Shown here: piece after piece, positions 18,436 to 28,106 of the stretch
Numbering within the stretch: position 1 is the stretch's first letter
Layout of the letters: each line of letters starts with the position of its first letter
Source of the DNA: Acidihalobacter yilgarnensis
Lineage (GTDB): Bacteria; Pseudomonadota; Gammaproteobacteria; DSM-5130; Acidihalobacteraceae
Direction of reading: 5' to 3'
DNA: 64,000 nt
Assembly: GCF_001753245.1 (NCBI RefSeq)
Contig: NZ_CP017415.1
Span: forward strand, 3,404,040-3,468,039
Notes under the pieces: generated by a model
What the model was told of the DNA's origin: nothing
Seen by the model: the letters and a program-made list of their open reading frames with translations, nothing else
Database searches by the model: none
Made by a program: the position numbers and the translations under genes

Positions 18436-19041
18436 CTATGGCCGCGTGAAGCCTTTCCGCGCGCGCTCGACCTGCTTGCGGACAACGCAACCGGCCACGT
18501 GGTCGTTGATCAAGCCCATGGCCTGCATGAAGGCGTAGGCCGTGGTCGGGCCGACGAATTTCCAGCCCCGTTTCTTCAGCGCCTTCGACAGAGCCACGGA
18601 TTCCGGCGAGGTGGACGCCGTCTGCGGCTCCGGCAGCTTGGCCGGGTCCGGCTCGTGACGCCAGAAGAACGCGGCCAGTGAACCCTCGCGCTCGACCATT
18701 TCGCAGGCGCGGCGGGCATTGTTAATCGTCGCCTCGATCTTGCCACGGTGGCGAATGATGCCGGCATCACTGAGCAAGCGCTCGACGTCGCGCTCGGTAT
18801 ATTTGGCGATCCGCTCGAAATCGAAGCCGTGGAAGACGGCGCGGAAGTTTTCGCGCTTGGCGAGGATGGTCCGCCAGCTCAGGCCTGACTGGAATCCTTC
18901 GAGGCAGATCTTCTCGAACAGGCGGCGGTCGTCGCCCACCGGGAAGCCCCATTCGCGGTCGTGGTAATCGAAAAACTCGGGCGCCGCCTCGCACCAGCGA
19001 CAACGCGGCTGGCCATCAGGACCCGGGATCGTTGCGCTCAT
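18436..19041 (-). CDS. tag: DNA-3-methyladenine glycosylase I
   Basis: 201 residues. It removes 3-methyladenine from alkylated DNA. The zinc-snap residues of Tag are present: CRWC near the N-terminus, YHDREWG, and the C-terminal NDHVAGC. The helix-hairpin-helix core contains EGFQSGLSWRTILAKRENF and WKFVGPTTAYAFMQAMG. Length matches the family. It may be co-transcribed with hrpA downstream. Confidence 0.97.
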   Translation of the reverse strand: MSATIPGPDGQPRCRWCEAAPEFFDYHDREWGFPVGDDRRLFEKICLEGFQSGLSWRTILAKRENFRAVFHGFDFERIAKYTERDVERLLSDAGIIRHRGKIEATINNARRACEMVEREGSLAAFFWRHEPDPAKLPEPQTASTSPESVALSKALKKRGWKFVGPTTAYAFMQAMGLINDHVAGCVVRKQVERARKGFTRP

Positions 19042-19138
19042 GCTGCTCCCCTCAGTGGTGGAATCGACTCAAACCCGCCAAACAAAACCGCCTCGCCATG
19101 TTGCCTTCCGAGGGGCCGCAGGGCTTGTAATGCTGCGT

Positions 19139-19503
19139 TCAGATCGATAGCGGACGGTCGACCGTGCGCTCGTTGCGCACGTTGCCGGTGTTCAGCGTGT
19201 CTGCTGGTTCGAACAGCAGCACCTCAACCTCCTCGGCGGCGTACGGCTGGTGCTCCACGCCGCGCGGGACGACCACGAATTCACCTTCGTTCACCTCGAT
19301 CTCGCGGTCACGCAGGCGCATGATGAGCCTACCCCTGACGACCAGGAACAGCTCGTCCTCCGCGTCGTGATGTGCCACACGAACTCGCCCAGAAGCTTAA
19401 CGAGCTTGACGTGCTGGCCGTTGAGCGTGGCCGCGATGTGCGGGCTCCAGTGCTCATTGATACGTTCCAGTTTCTCGGACAGATTGACCTTTTTCACTAT
19501 CAT
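19139..19503 (-). pseudogene. Cupin-domain protein, frameshifted
   Basis: Two overlapping frames form one small cupin. The first, from the ATG at 19503, reads MIVKKVNLSEKLERINEHWS to LLGEFVWH; the second, ending at 19139, resumes at HHDAEDELFLVVRGRL, continues through the second cupin motif VPRGVEHQPYA and ends LNTGNVRNERTV, a common finish in this family. The frames meet near 19371 at TGG CAC AT CAC GAC; one extra C (CACCATCAC) would restore W-H-H-H-D and one 120-residue protein. The lesion falls in the metal-binding HxH motif. It is either a true single-base deletion or a sequencing error. Confidence 0.8.
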
Positions 19504-19532
19504 CCCCGCCTCCCAGGCCGCTGCGGCCCCAA

Positions 19533-20012
19533 TCACAATGCCATTTTGAGTTTACGCCCGCCGGTGACGGCGAAGCCCTCGCGTTCGTAAAAGGCCAGCG
19601 TTGCCGCAAACTCCGGCAGCGGCGGCGTGGTCACCTCCAGACGGGTCCAAGCGCGCGCCGCACCGAGTGCGCGGGCTTCGGCCAGCAAGCTGCGACCCAA
19701 GCCGCCGCTGCGGCACTCGGGTCTGACGTACAGCTCCGCCAGGGTGCCGAAGACACCGCCGGCATAGAGCGCACAGCCCTCGTAGAGGGTGAGAAAACCG
19801 GCCAAATCGCCCGCTTCGTCGCGCGCCGTAAACACAAAATAGCGGCCTCCAGCCAAGAAATCGGCGAGACGCGCCTGCGTTTCTGCGAGATCGAAGTCGA
19901 ACGCTGCGGTACCGGTCGCGCGCACGATCTCGCCCAACAGCTCGCCGACGAGCACCGCAACCCCAGCCGCGTCGGCCGGCGTCGCAGGCGCGACACTATA
20001 AGCGGCGCTCAC
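19533..20012 (-). CDS. GNAT-family N-acetyltransferase
   Basis: 159 residues with the GNAT fold: strand 4 (AGFLTLYEGCALYAGGVFGT), the Rossmann-like beta4 ELYVRPECRS and acetyl-CoA loop GGLGRSLLAEARALGA (Q/RxxGxG/A form), and a C-terminal YEREGFAVTGG. The substrate is unknown. The start codon overlaps the stop of the threonine aldolase gene by four bases (ATGA), so the two are translationally coupled, but no biochemical link is obvious. Confidence 0.9.
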   Translation of the reverse strand: MSAAYSVAPATPADAAGVAVLVGELLGEIVRATGTAAFDFDLAETQARLADFLAGGRYFVFTARDEAGDLAGFLTLYEGCALYAGGVFGTLAELYVRPECRSGGLGRSLLAEARALGAARAWTRLEVTTPPLPEFAATLAFYEREGFAVTGGRKLKMAL

Positions 20013-21070
20013 GCGGCAGCCGCGCGCAGCGCCTCGGCGACGATCGCCAACACGCGCTCCACATCGGCGGCGCTCACGTGACGGTGGATGACGGCGCGAA
20101 CACTGGTCGCAGAGGTCGCGCCCATGCGCACGCCCTGGCGTTCGAGCGCGGCACAGAAATCGGCCGCGTCAGGACTGGGACGGGTCAGATCGAAATACAC
20201 GAGATTGGTCTGCACCGTCGACGAGGCAATACGCACACCGTCCAGCGCCGCGAGCCCCTCGGCCAGGCGCCGCGCGTTGGCGTGGTCGTCGGCCAGGCGC
20301 TCGACCATTTCCTCCAGCGCCACGATGCCGGCAGCGGCGATCACGCCGGCCTGACGCATGCCACCACCGAGCGCCTTGCGCAGGCGTCTCGCACGGCGGA
20401 CAAAATCCGCGTCGCCGGCGACCACGGAGCCGACCGGCGCCGACAATCCCTTGCTCAGACACGCACTGACGCTGTCGGCGCCTGCCAGCAACCGCGCGGG
20501 GCTGACGCCGAGCGCCACGGCGGCATTCCAGATGCGCGCACCGTCGACGTGCAGGCGCAGGCCGCGGGCATGGGCGAGTTCCGCCGCCGCATCCATGTAG
20601 TCCATACCCAGCACGCGACCGCCGCAACGATTGTGCGTGTTCTCCAGGGCGAGCAGGCGCGTGACCGGATAATGATCGTTATCCTCACGGATCGCCGCCT
20701 CGACATGTGCGAGGTCGAGCGTGCCGTCCACTTCGTTAGGCAGGGTGCGCGGCTGCACGCCGCCGAAGGCCGCGGCGCCGCCCTGTTCGTAGTAGAAAAT
20801 GTGCGCATCGGCGCCGAGGATCATCTCGTCGCCGCGCCCGCAGTGGACGAGCACCGAGATCAGATTACCCAGGGTGCCGCTAGGCACGAACAGCGCCGCG
20901 GCCTTGCCCAGGCGCTCGGCGGCGAGCGTCTCCAGCGCGTTGACGGTGGGGTCCTCACCGTAGACGTCGTCGCCCACTTCGGCGCGCGCCATGGCCTCGC
21001 GCATGGCCTCGGTGGGCTGCGTCAACGTGTCGCTGCGTAGGTCGATCGTGAAGTCCGGCGGATTGGTCAT
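20009..21070 (-). CDS. ltaE: Low-specificity L-threonine aldolase
   Basis: 353 residues, PLP fold-type I. It cleaves L-threonine and L-allo-threonine to glycine and acetaldehyde. Typical motifs: IDLRSDTLTQPTEAM at the N-terminus, GDDVYGEDPTVNALE, the HIFYYEQGGAAAF segment, ENTHNRCGG, the Asp of HVDGARIWNA that binds the PLP nitrogen, and the Schiff-base lysine in SACLSKGLSAPVGS. It forms an operon with the GNAT downstream. Confidence 0.95.
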   Translation of the reverse strand: MTNPPDFTIDLRSDTLTQPTEAMREAMARAEVGDDVYGEDPTVNALETLAAERLGKAAALFVPSGTLGNLISVLVHCGRGDEMILGADAHIFYYEQGGAAAFGGVQPRTLPNEVDGTLDLAHVEAAIREDNDHYPVTRLLALENTHNRCGGRVLGMDYMDAAAELAHARGLRLHVDGARIWNAAVALGVSPARLLAGADSVSACLSKGLSAPVGSVVAGDADFVRRARRLRKALGGGMRQAGVIAAAGIVALEEMVERLADDHANARRLAEGLAALDGVRIASSTVQTNLVYFDLTRPSPDAADFCAALERQGVRMGATSATSVRAVIHRHVSAADVERVLAIVAEALRAAAA

Positions 21071-21108
21071 GATGTCGTGGGTCCCTGCGTGGCGGCGAGT
21101 GTGGTGGC

Positions 21109-21265
21109 TAGGGCCTGTTCACACTATTGGGCGACTGCTGCCGGAGCCGCTTTTGGTGGCTCGGCAGGTGCCACAAGCGTGGTGCAAGCCTGCTACATAA
21201 GCGAGCGGCAACACCGCGAGACGCAGGTCCTACCTGTTGCGGCCCAATAGCGTGAACAGGCCCTA
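21109..21265. mobile_element. MITE-like element with TA duplication
   Basis: Near-perfect 24-bp inverted repeats (21109-21132 and 21242-21265, one mismatch) enclose about 110 bp with no coding capacity. Each outer end is TA, so the element proper is 21111-21263 (GGGCCTGTTCAC termini) flanked by a TA dinucleotide duplication, as made by Tc1/mariner-IS630-type transposases. It sits between ltaE and the SPOR gene and contains no gene. The parental transposase is not in this window. Confidence 0.75.
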
Positions 21266-21282
21266 CCTGCTCGCGGCCAAGC

Positions 21283-21915
21283 CTAACCGTTCATCTTGAT
21301 GACGAGCGGCTTGATGTGCTGCTTTGCGAGCTGGTCGATCATCGCATTGAGCTTGCCGACGTCGCTATAAGGACCGACCTGCACGCGGTACCAGGTGTAG
21401 TCCTTGACCTTGGCCGGGCTGACCGAGGCCATGATGCCCTGAAAGGCGAGTTTGGCCTTCATCACATCGGCCTGCCCCTGCGTACCGAAAGAGGCGATCT
21501 GCAGTATGTAACGACCGGGCGCGGTGACCTTCTCCACGACTGTCGGTGATGCGGGGGCGCTCGATCCCGCCTTCGGCGCTTGATCCCTGCCGAGCGAAGC
21601 CGGTGCCTTGGGTACGTCGACCTGCAGCTTGGGCAGCATCGTGTAAAAGTCGAACTTCGGCTTCTCCGGCGCCGAGGGCACTGCAGGCTTTGGCGGTGGC
21701 TTAGCGGCAGGTTTTTCCGCCTGCCCGGCCGGCGCCGGCAGGCTGAAAACGGCGGGGTGCGGAGCAGCCGGGCGCTTGCTCAGGTAGAACAGGAAACCGG
21801 CGAACAGCCCGATGGCAAGCCCGACCGCCAGCCAGGCCCAGCCGGGCGTACCCGACTTGGCAGCCGGCCGACCACTCGATTTGCGCTTGCGCGATTTGTA
21901 GTCGTGTTGCGCCAT
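21283..21915 (-). CDS. SPOR-domain cell-division-type membrane protein (FtsN-like)
   Basis: 210 residues: a basic cytoplasmic tail (KSRKRKSSGRP), one transmembrane helix (WAWLAVGLAIGLFAGFLFYL, about 27-46), a proline/alanine/lysine-rich periplasmic linker, and a C-terminal SPOR domain (about 135-208; RYILQIASFGTQGQADVMKA, YRVQVGPYSD) that binds denuded septal peptidoglycan. The architecture equals FtsN. It follows argS by six bases, an arrangement common in Gammaproteobacteria. Confidence 0.9.
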   Translation of the reverse strand: MAQHDYKSRKRKSSGRPAAKSGTPGWAWLAVGLAIGLFAGFLFYLSKRPAAPHPAVFSLPAPAGQAEKPAAKPPPKPAVPSAPEKPKFDFYTMLPKLQVDVPKAPASLGRDQAPKAGSSAPASPTVVEKVTAPGRYILQIASFGTQGQADVMKAKLAFQGIMASVSPAKVKDYTWYRVQVGPYSDVGKLNAMIDQLAKQHIKPLVIKMNG

Positions 21916-21921
21916 GTCGGG

Positions 21922-23682
21922 CTACATCGCCTCTGGGGCGGACACCCCGAGCAAGCCGAGACCGTTGCGAATAACCTGTTGGATGGCCAGACCCAGGTTG
22001 AGACGGGCATCACGTAGCGCGGCGTCGTCCACCAGGAATTGCTCGGCGTTGTACCAGGCGTGAAAGCCCTGCGCCAGCTCGCGCAGGAAGTGGGCGAGCT
22101 GGTGCGGCTCGGCGGCGAGCGCAGCGTCCTCGATCAGTTCGGGATAACGCGCCAGCTGGCTGACCAGGGCGATCTCCTGCGCGGTTTCCAGGCGATGCGC
22201 GTTGGCTGCGCCATGAACCGGGTCGTGCGTCAGTCCCTTCTCAGCGAGCTGGCGCATCACGCTGGACACACGGGCGTGTGCGTACTGGATGTAATAGACC
22301 GGATTGTCCGAGGACTGTGACTTGGCCAGATCCAGATCGAAGTCCATGTGCTGAGAGGCGGCGCGCATGACGTAGAAGAAGCGCGCGGCATCCTTGCCGA
22401 CCTCGTCGCGCAGTTCGCGCAGGGTGACGAAGGAGCCGGAGCGCGTGGACATCTGCACACGTTCGCCGCCGCGATAGAGAATGGCGAACTGCACCAGCAG
22501 CACGTCAAGGCGTGCAGGGTCCTCGCCCATGGCCTGCAGCGCCGCCTTCACGCGTGGCACGTAACCATGATGATCGGCACCCCAGACGTTGATCACGCGC
22601 TCGAAGCCGCGCTCGAACTTGTCCATGTGGTAGGCGATGTCGGAGGCGAAATAGGTGGTCTGGCCGTTGTCGCGCTGTACCACACGGTCCTTTTCGTCAC
22701 CGAATTCGGTGGAGCGGAACCACAGCGCACCATCCTGCTCGTAGACGCGACCGGCTTCGCGCAAACGCTCGACGGCCTTGTGGACGAGACCGCGCTCGGC
22801 CAGCGTGCGTTCGGAATACCACACGTCGTACTCGACACCGAATTCGCGCAGGTCCTCGCGGATGTCGTCGAGGATGCGGTTCAGGCCCAGCTCGAAGACG
22901 TAGCGATAGCGGTTGTCGCCGAGCAGCGCGCGCGCGCGCTCGATCAGCGCATCGATGTGCAATTCCTTGTCGCCGCCGGCGGGTTCGTCGGGCGGCACAT
23001 CCGCGAACACCGCCTGCGCGTCGGCTGCCCAGGCATCGCCTTCCTCGGTGTACAGCACCTCGGCGATTTCACGCACGTATTCGCCCTTGTAACCATTGAC
23101 CGGAAACGCGAACGTGATACCGCAGCGCTCCAGATAGCGCAGCCAGACACTGGCGGCGAGGATGCTCATCTGCCGGCCGGCGTCGTTAACGTAATACTCG
23201 CGCTGCACCGCAAAACCGGCCGTGGCGAGCAGGCTGGCCACCGCTGCGCCGTAGGCCGCACCGCGGCCGTGGCCCACGTGCAGCGGCCCGGTCGGGTTGG
23301 CGGAAACGAATTCAACCTGCACACGACGACCTGCGCCGATCATGCTGCGCCCATAATCGGGCCCATGCTCCAGCACCGCTTCGATTGCGCCCAGGCGCGC
23401 CGCGCGGGTCAGACGGACATTGATGAAGCCGGGGCCGGCGATCTCGACGGCCTCGATGCGCGGGTCCTGCGGCAAATGCGCGACCAGTGCCTCGGCGATC
23501 TCCCGTGGCTTGCGTCGCGCGGGCTTGGCAAGCTGCATTGCGACGGAGGTGGCGAAGTCGCCGTGGGCCTCGTCCCGCGTGCGGGTAACGGGTACCGCGA
23601 CGGCGATATCGGTGGGTAATTCGCCGGCCGCCACGAGGGCGTCGAGAGCACTTTGGAACAGGACTTGAATATCGGCTTTCAC
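21922..23682 (-). CDS. argS: Arginyl-tRNA synthetase
   Basis: 586 residues, class I synthetase charging tRNA-Arg. An N-terminal ArgS-specific domain (about 1-90) precedes the catalytic core with the HIGH variant HVGHGRG inside [14 protein letters not shown]. The KMSKS counterpart is the degenerate MSTRSG, as in many ArgS. The C-terminal DALR anticodon-binding domain is helical and ends VSAPEAM. It is co-oriented with priA (80 bases upstream) and the SPOR gene (six bases downstream), forming a likely operon. Confidence 0.97.
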   Translation of the reverse strand: MKADIQVLFQSALDALVAAGELPTDIAVAVPVTRTRDEAHGDFATSVAMQLAKPARRKPREIAEALVAHLPQDPRIEAVEIAGPGFINVRLTRAARLGAIEAVLEHGPDYGRSMIGAGRRVQVEFVSANPTGPLHVGHGRGAAYGAAVASLLATAGFAVQREYYVNDAGRQMSILAASVWLRYLERCGITFAFPVNGYKGEYVREIAEVLYTEEGDAWAADAQAVFADVPPDEPAGGDKELHIDALIERARALLGDNRYRYVFELGLNRILDDIREDLREFGVEYDVWYSERTLAERGLVHKAVERLREAGRVYEQDGALWFRSTEFGDEKDRVVQRDNGQTTYFASDIAYHMDKFERGFERVINVWGADHHGYVPRVKAALQAMGEDPARLDVLLVQFAILYRGGERVQMSTRSGSFVTLRELRDEVGKDAARFFYVMRAASQHMDFDLDLAKSQSSDNPVYYIQYAHARVSSVMRQLAEKGLTHDPVHGAANAHRLETAQEIALVSQLARYPELIEDAALAAEPHQLAHFLRELAQGFHAWYNAEQFLVDDAALRDARLNLGLAIQQVIRNGLGLLGVSAPEAM

Positions 23683-23762
23683 AAAGAGGTGTCCGGAGGG
23701 CGATTAAAGGGGGTCATTCTACGTAATTCCCCCGACGCGAGAAGAAAGCTCCGATGTGCGCA

Positions 23763-25982
23763 TCAATACAGATCCACCGGGTCGACATCCAGCGACCAGC
23801 GGACCCGTCTGGCCTCGGGCAATGCGTCGATACGTGGCAAACCTTCGCGCAGCAAACGATGCAGGGGCGCGCGCGTCGCTGCCCGTAGCAGTAACTGCGC
23901 GCGGTAACGGCCGGCGCGTCGCGGCATCGGCGCGGGCACCGGCCCGAGCAGGTCCACTTCGCCACCGGCCAGGGGACTCAGCGCCCCGGCCACCGCATTC
24001 AGGAAATCGTCGGGCACGGATTCGCCGGGCGCCTCCGCACGCAACAGCGCGAGGTGACTGTAAGGCGGCATCCCGGTTGCCTTGCGCTCGCCAAGAATCA
24101 CCTCGGCGGCGGCAGGATAACCGTCGCGCAGCAGCGTGATCAGGAGTGGGTGTTCCGGTTGGCAGGTCTGGATCAACACCTCGCCCGGCTGCTCTTCGCG
24201 CCCGGCGCGCCCGGCGACCTGAACCAGGAGCTGGGCGAGGCGCTCGTGGGCGCGGTAATCGACGCTGTACAGCCCTTGATCCGCATCGATCACACCAACC
24301 AGAGTCACCGACGGGAAGTGATGTCCTTTGGTCAGCATCTGCGTGCCGATCAGCAGCGGGTAGTCGCCGCTGTGGACCGCTTCCAAACGTTCGGCCAGCG
24401 CCCCGCGCCGGCGCGTGGTATCGCGGTCGATGCGCAGGATGCCGACCTCGGGAAAGCGCGCGGCAAGGATCGACTCCAGGCGCTCCGTGCCCTGACCGAG
24501 CGGCACCGGATCGACCTGTTTGCACTCGGGACAGGCCGCCGGGAGCGGGGTTTCGTATTCGCAGTGGTGGCAACGCAAACGGCGCGCCTGGGCGTGATAG
24601 GTCATCGGTACGTCGCAGCGCGGGCAGCGCGCCAACCATCCACAACCCTGACAGATCAGGACCGGCGCATAACCGCGACGGTTGAGGAACAGCAACACCT
24701 GCTCGCCAGCCTTGATCCGTTCGCCGACAGCCGCCAGCATCGGCCCGGACAGGCCTGCATCGAGCCGCTTGTGGCGGATGTCCAGCAGGCGCAGGGCGGG
24801 CGGCTTCGCCATGCCCGCACGGCGACGCAGACGATGATGCCCGTAGCGCCCCGCCCGTGCGTGATGCAGCGTCTCCAGCGACGGCGTGGCGCTGCCGAGC
24901 ACGACGCAAGCGCCCTGTGCCCGTGCGCGCCAAATCGCCAGATCGCGGGCGTGGTAGCGCAGATTTTCCTGTTGCTTGAAGGAGCCGTCGTGCTCCTCGT
25001 CGACCACGATCAGGCCAAGGCGCGGCAGCGGCGTGAACACCGCCGAACGCGTACCGATCACGATGGGCGCCTCGCCGGCCGCCGCCGTCAGCCAGGCACA
25101 GCGCCGTTCAGCATCGCCCAGGCCGGAATGCAGCGCGGCAATGGGCACCGCAAAACGACTGCGAAAACGCGCGAGCAACTGTGGCGTCAGGCCGATCTCG
25201 GGCACCAGCACCAGCGCCTGGCGCCCGGCCGCAAGCGCGCGCTCGATGAGGTGCAGATAAACCTCAGTCTTGCCGCTACCCGTCACGCCCTCCAGCAGGT
25301 GTGCGGCAAATACCGGTGTCGCCTCGGCCGGCCAGATGCCGGCCACCGCCTCGGCCTGCGCCGGATTGAGCGTCGGCCATGCGTCGCCACCAGGCGAAGC
25401 AGCCAAGCAGGGACGGCGCTCGCGCAACACCAAACCCTTGTCCATCAGTTGCCGCAACGGTGCGCGCCAACCGTCACCGAAACCGGCGAGGGCCTCCGGG
25501 CCATGCGCACGATCCGCGCCGAGTGTCGTGAAATAATCCAGCAATGCACGCTGACGCGCCGCACGTGTCACGCTCGCATGGCTCGCATCGACGGCTGGCG
25601 CGAGCCGCCAGACCTCAATCCCCGCGGCATCCACGCCGACCCCCTCGCGCAGCAAGCCCGGTAACGCGTTCATCACCACCTCCCCAATGGGGTGGTGATA
25701 GTAGTCGGCGGCGAAGCGGATCAGTGCCAGGGTATACGCGTCGACTAGCGGAACCTCGTCCAGGCATGCCTGCGCCGGTCGCAAACGCGCCGCGTCGACG
25801 CGCGATGCAACCCCCGCCTCGCACACCAACCCAACCAACCGCTGACGCCCCACACGCACGGTCACGCGCGCGCCGATCGGCACCGCTGCCGCATCCATTC
25901 CAGGAGGCGGCAGATAGTCGAAGGCCTCGCGCAGGGGGAGGGGCACGGCGACGCGGATGACCTTGGGGAGACTCGTCGTCAC
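23763..25982 (-). CDS. priA: Primosomal protein N' (replication restart helicase PriA)
   Basis: 739 residues. PriA recognises stalled forks and reloads the replicative helicase. Visible: N-terminal 3'-DNA-binding domain, Walker A EGVTGSGKTEVYL, the DEEH box VVDEEHDGSFK, eight zinc-binding cysteines grouped as CQGCG, CPRC, CHHC and CPEC, and helicase motifs GTQMLTKGHHFP and QVAGRAGRE. Length matches the family. The upstream intergenic region carries DnaA-box-like sequences. Confidence 0.97.
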   Translation of the reverse strand: MTTSLPKVIRVAVPLPLREAFDYLPPPGMDAAAVPIGARVTVRVGRQRLVGLVCEAGVASRVDAARLRPAQACLDEVPLVDAYTLALIRFAADYYHHPIGEVVMNALPGLLREGVGVDAAGIEVWRLAPAVDASHASVTRAARQRALLDYFTTLGADRAHGPEALAGFGDGWRAPLRQLMDKGLVLRERRPCLAASPGGDAWPTLNPAQAEAVAGIWPAEATPVFAAHLLEGVTGSGKTEVYLHLIERALAAGRQALVLVPEIGLTPQLLARFRSRFAVPIAALHSGLGDAERRCAWLTAAAGEAPIVIGTRSAVFTPLPRLGLIVVDEEHDGSFKQQENLRYHARDLAIWRARAQGACVVLGSATPSLETLHHARAGRYGHHRLRRRAGMAKPPALRLLDIRHKRLDAGLSGPMLAAVGERIKAGEQVLLFLNRRGYAPVLICQGCGWLARCPRCDVPMTYHAQARRLRCHHCEYETPLPAACPECKQVDPVPLGQGTERLESILAARFPEVGILRIDRDTTRRRGALAERLEAVHSGDYPLLIGTQMLTKGHHFPSVTLVGVIDADQGLYSVDYRAHERLAQLLVQVAGRAGREEQPGEVLIQTCQPEHPLLITLLRDGYPAAAEVILGERKATGMPPYSHLALLRAEAPGESVPDDFLNAVAGALSPLAGGEVDLLGPVPAPMPRRAGRYRAQLLLRAATRAPLHRLLREGLPRIDALPEARRVRWSLDVDPVDLY

Positions 25983-26430
25983 TTACGTCACCAACTTAAT
26001 GTTCATTGTCACAAGAATACCTAAGCTGCGGTCCTGCCGAGAGATTTACTGATATCCACAGTTCCTGTGGATAACTCTGTGGACAGCTTGATGAAATCAT
26101 TCCCCATCCCGCGCCATTGCTACACTTCTGTTAATCTGAGCAAATCTTGAACAGCCATTTTTTTATATATAAAACAATAAGTTAAAATTACACCTCTAAC
26201 CCGCCATCTATCGCTTGACATATTCGGCGCCTCTCGGAACGGCCGCCCGTAGCGTGTGCATAAGGTGCATATTGGGATGGGCACAGGAGCGCACGGGAGG
26301 CATTGATTGGACAGGCGAATTGGCACAAGGAACCTCGCCCCGGTACGACATTCGCGCACCAGCGGATGTTCAAAATCGCAAGGACCGTCCCACACCCGTG
26401 CGAACACACGGGGTGGGCGACACGTGGCGG
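25983..26430. other. Intergenic region: DnaA-box-like cluster and AT-rich tract
   Basis: About 450 bases between priA and pntB. Three 9-mers close to the DnaA box lie in 35 bases: ATATCCACA (26052-26060), TGTGGATAA (26066-26074, a perfect box on the minus strand) and TGTGGACAG (26078-26086). An AT-rich tract with long T and TATATA runs lies at about 26150-26195. The rest shows no supported gene. Confidence 0.5.
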
Positions 26431-27816
26431 CTAGAGGGTCTTGACCGCCTGGATGAGTTCGCTGACGGCCTTCTGACCATCGCCGTAGAGCATGCGCGTA
26501 TTGTCGGCATAGAACAGGGCGTTCTCGATACCCGAGAAACCGGCACCCTGCCCGCGCTTGATGACGACGACGTTCTTCGCCTTGTCCGCGTTGAGGATCG
26601 GCATGCCGTAAATCGGGCTATCCGGATTGGTTCGTGCGACCGGATTGACCACGTCGTTCGCACCGATCACCAATGCGACATCGGCGGTGGCGAACTCGTT
26701 GTTGATTTCATCGAGGTCGTAGATCAGGTCATAGGGTACACCGGCCTCGGCCAGCAGCACGTTCATATGCCCTGGCATACGCCCGGCCACCGGGTGAATC
26801 GCAAACTTGACCTTTACCCCGCGCTCCATGAGCAGCTCGCACAGTTCCCAGATTTTGTGCTGCGCCTGGGCCACCGCCATGCCGTAGCCCGGCACCACGA
26901 TCATCTTGTCGGCATAGGCCATCATGATGCCGGCATCGCTGCCCTCGATGGGCTTAAGGCTGCCGTCGACGGATTCCTCCGTCGCTCCGGCGCTGCCGCC
27001 GCCGAAGTTGCTGAACAGCACGTTGCGGATCGAACGGTTCATCGCCTTGGCCATCAGCTGGGTCAGCAGCGAACCAGCGGCACCGACCACGATGCCCGCG
27101 ATCATCATCGCGGGGTTACCGAGCACGAAGCCCTCGAAACCGACGGCAAGCCCGGTAAGGGCGTTGTAGAGCGAGATCACCACCGGCATGTCCGCGCCAC
27201 CGATGGGCAAGGTCATCAGCACACCAAAGGCGAGCGCCAGCGCGAAGAACAGGAACAACAATATACCTGCGTAATCGGTGCCTGAAAGCGCGATGATCGC
27301 ACCGAACAGCACGGTGATACCGAATACGGCGAGGTTGACCATCTGCTGCTGCGGGTAGCGCACCGTGCCTTTGAGCAAGCCCTGCAGTTTTGCGAAGGCG
27401 ATCAGCGAGCCGGAGAAGGCCATCGTACCGATCAACGCGCCGACCACCGCGATGGCCTGTACGTCCGCACTCATCGGCTCGTAGCGAATCAGCTCGACCG
27501 CCGCGATCGCCGCCGCCGCACCGCCACCCATACCATTGTAGAGCGCGATCATCTGCGGCATGTCGGTCATCGCCACGCGCTTGCCCGACCACCACGCCAA
27601 CCCGCCGCCGATGCCGATGGCGAGGAACATCAGAAGATAGTTGCCGACACCATGGATATCCGGCGAGAAGAAGGTCACCAGCACCGCCACCAGCATGCCG
27701 GCGCCGGCCCACAGGATGCCGCGCCGGGCACCGACCGGCGAGCTCATCTGTTTGAGCCCCACGATGAACAGGATGGCCGCGACGAAATAGGCGGCCTGGA
27801 TCACGAAGTTCATCAC
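26431..27816 (-). CDS. pntB: NAD(P) transhydrogenase subunit beta
   Basis: 461 residues. Proton-translocating transhydrogenase subunit: the N-terminal half is a bundle of about eight to nine membrane helices (dII) and the C-terminal third is the NADP(H)-binding dIII domain with VVPGYGMAVAQAQ, IHPVAGRMPGHMNVLLAEA, GANDVVNP and the VVIKRGQGAGFSGIENALF ending. It couples proton entry to hydride transfer from NADH to NADP. Its start overlaps pntAb by four bases. Confidence 0.97.
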   Translation of the reverse strand: MMNFVIQAAYFVAAILFIVGLKQMSSPVGARRGILWAGAGMLVAVLVTFFSPDIHGVGNYLLMFLAIGIGGGLAWWSGKRVAMTDMPQMIALYNGMGGGAAAAIAAVELIRYEPMSADVQAIAVVGALIGTMAFSGSLIAFAKLQGLLKGTVRYPQQQMVNLAVFGITVLFGAIIALSGTDYAGILLFLFFALALAFGVLMTLPIGGADMPVVISLYNALTGLAVGFEGFVLGNPAMMIAGIVVGAAGSLLTQLMAKAMNRSIRNVLFSNFGGGSAGATEESVDGSLKPIEGSDAGIMMAYADKMIVVPGYGMAVAQAQHKIWELCELLMERGVKVKFAIHPVAGRMPGHMNVLLAEAGVPYDLIYDLDEINNEFATADVALVIGANDVVNPVARTNPDSPIYGMPILNADKAKNVVVIKRGQGAGFSGIENALFYADNTRMLYGDGQKAVSELIQAVKTL

Positions 27817-28106
27817 TTGCCTCCCTTGCCGCTGGCCTTGAACATGTCGAGCATACGCTCGGTCACGATGAAGCCACCAACCACGTTGCCCGCGGCCAGC
27901 AGGACGCCGACGAAACCGACCAGTTGCTCCAGCCCGGTATGCGCATGCCCCAACGCCACCATGGCGCCGACCAGCACGATGCCGTGAATGAAATTGGAGC
28001 CCGACATCAGCGGCGTGTGCAGGATCACAGGCACCTTGGAGATCACCTCGTAGCCGGTGAAGGCCGCAAGCATGAAAATATAGAGCGCGACGAATCCCTC
28101 AATCAT
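27813..28106 (-). CDS. pntAb: NAD(P) transhydrogenase subunit alpha part 2
   Basis: 97 residues with three to four hydrophobic helices (FVALYIFMLAAFTGYEVI; LVGAMVALGHA; LVGFVGVLLAAGNVVGGF), equal to the C-terminal membrane part of PntA. A separate gene for this part is the Rhodospirillum-type three-gene arrangement. It overlaps both neighbours by four bases (ATGA), indicating translational coupling. Confidence 0.95.
   Translation of the reverse strand: MIEGFVALYIFMLAAFTGYEVISKVPVILHTPLMSGSNFIHGIVLVGAMVALGHAHTGLEQLVGFVGVLLAAGNVVGGFIVTERMLDMFKASGKGGK

Noticed and set aside
16885-18681. Long plus-strand open frame of 598 codons
   Set aside because: It lies antisense to hrpA and tag; composition follows from the high GC of those genes and it has no family features.
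22348-23619. Plus-strand open frame of 423 codons
   Set aside because: Antisense to argS.
23719-24933. Minus-strand open frame of 404 codons
   Set aside because: An alternative frame within priA, whose own frame has all helicase motifs; arginine/alanine-rich shadow.
24054-25664. Plus-strand open frame of 536 codons
   Set aside because: Antisense to priA with no recognisable protein.
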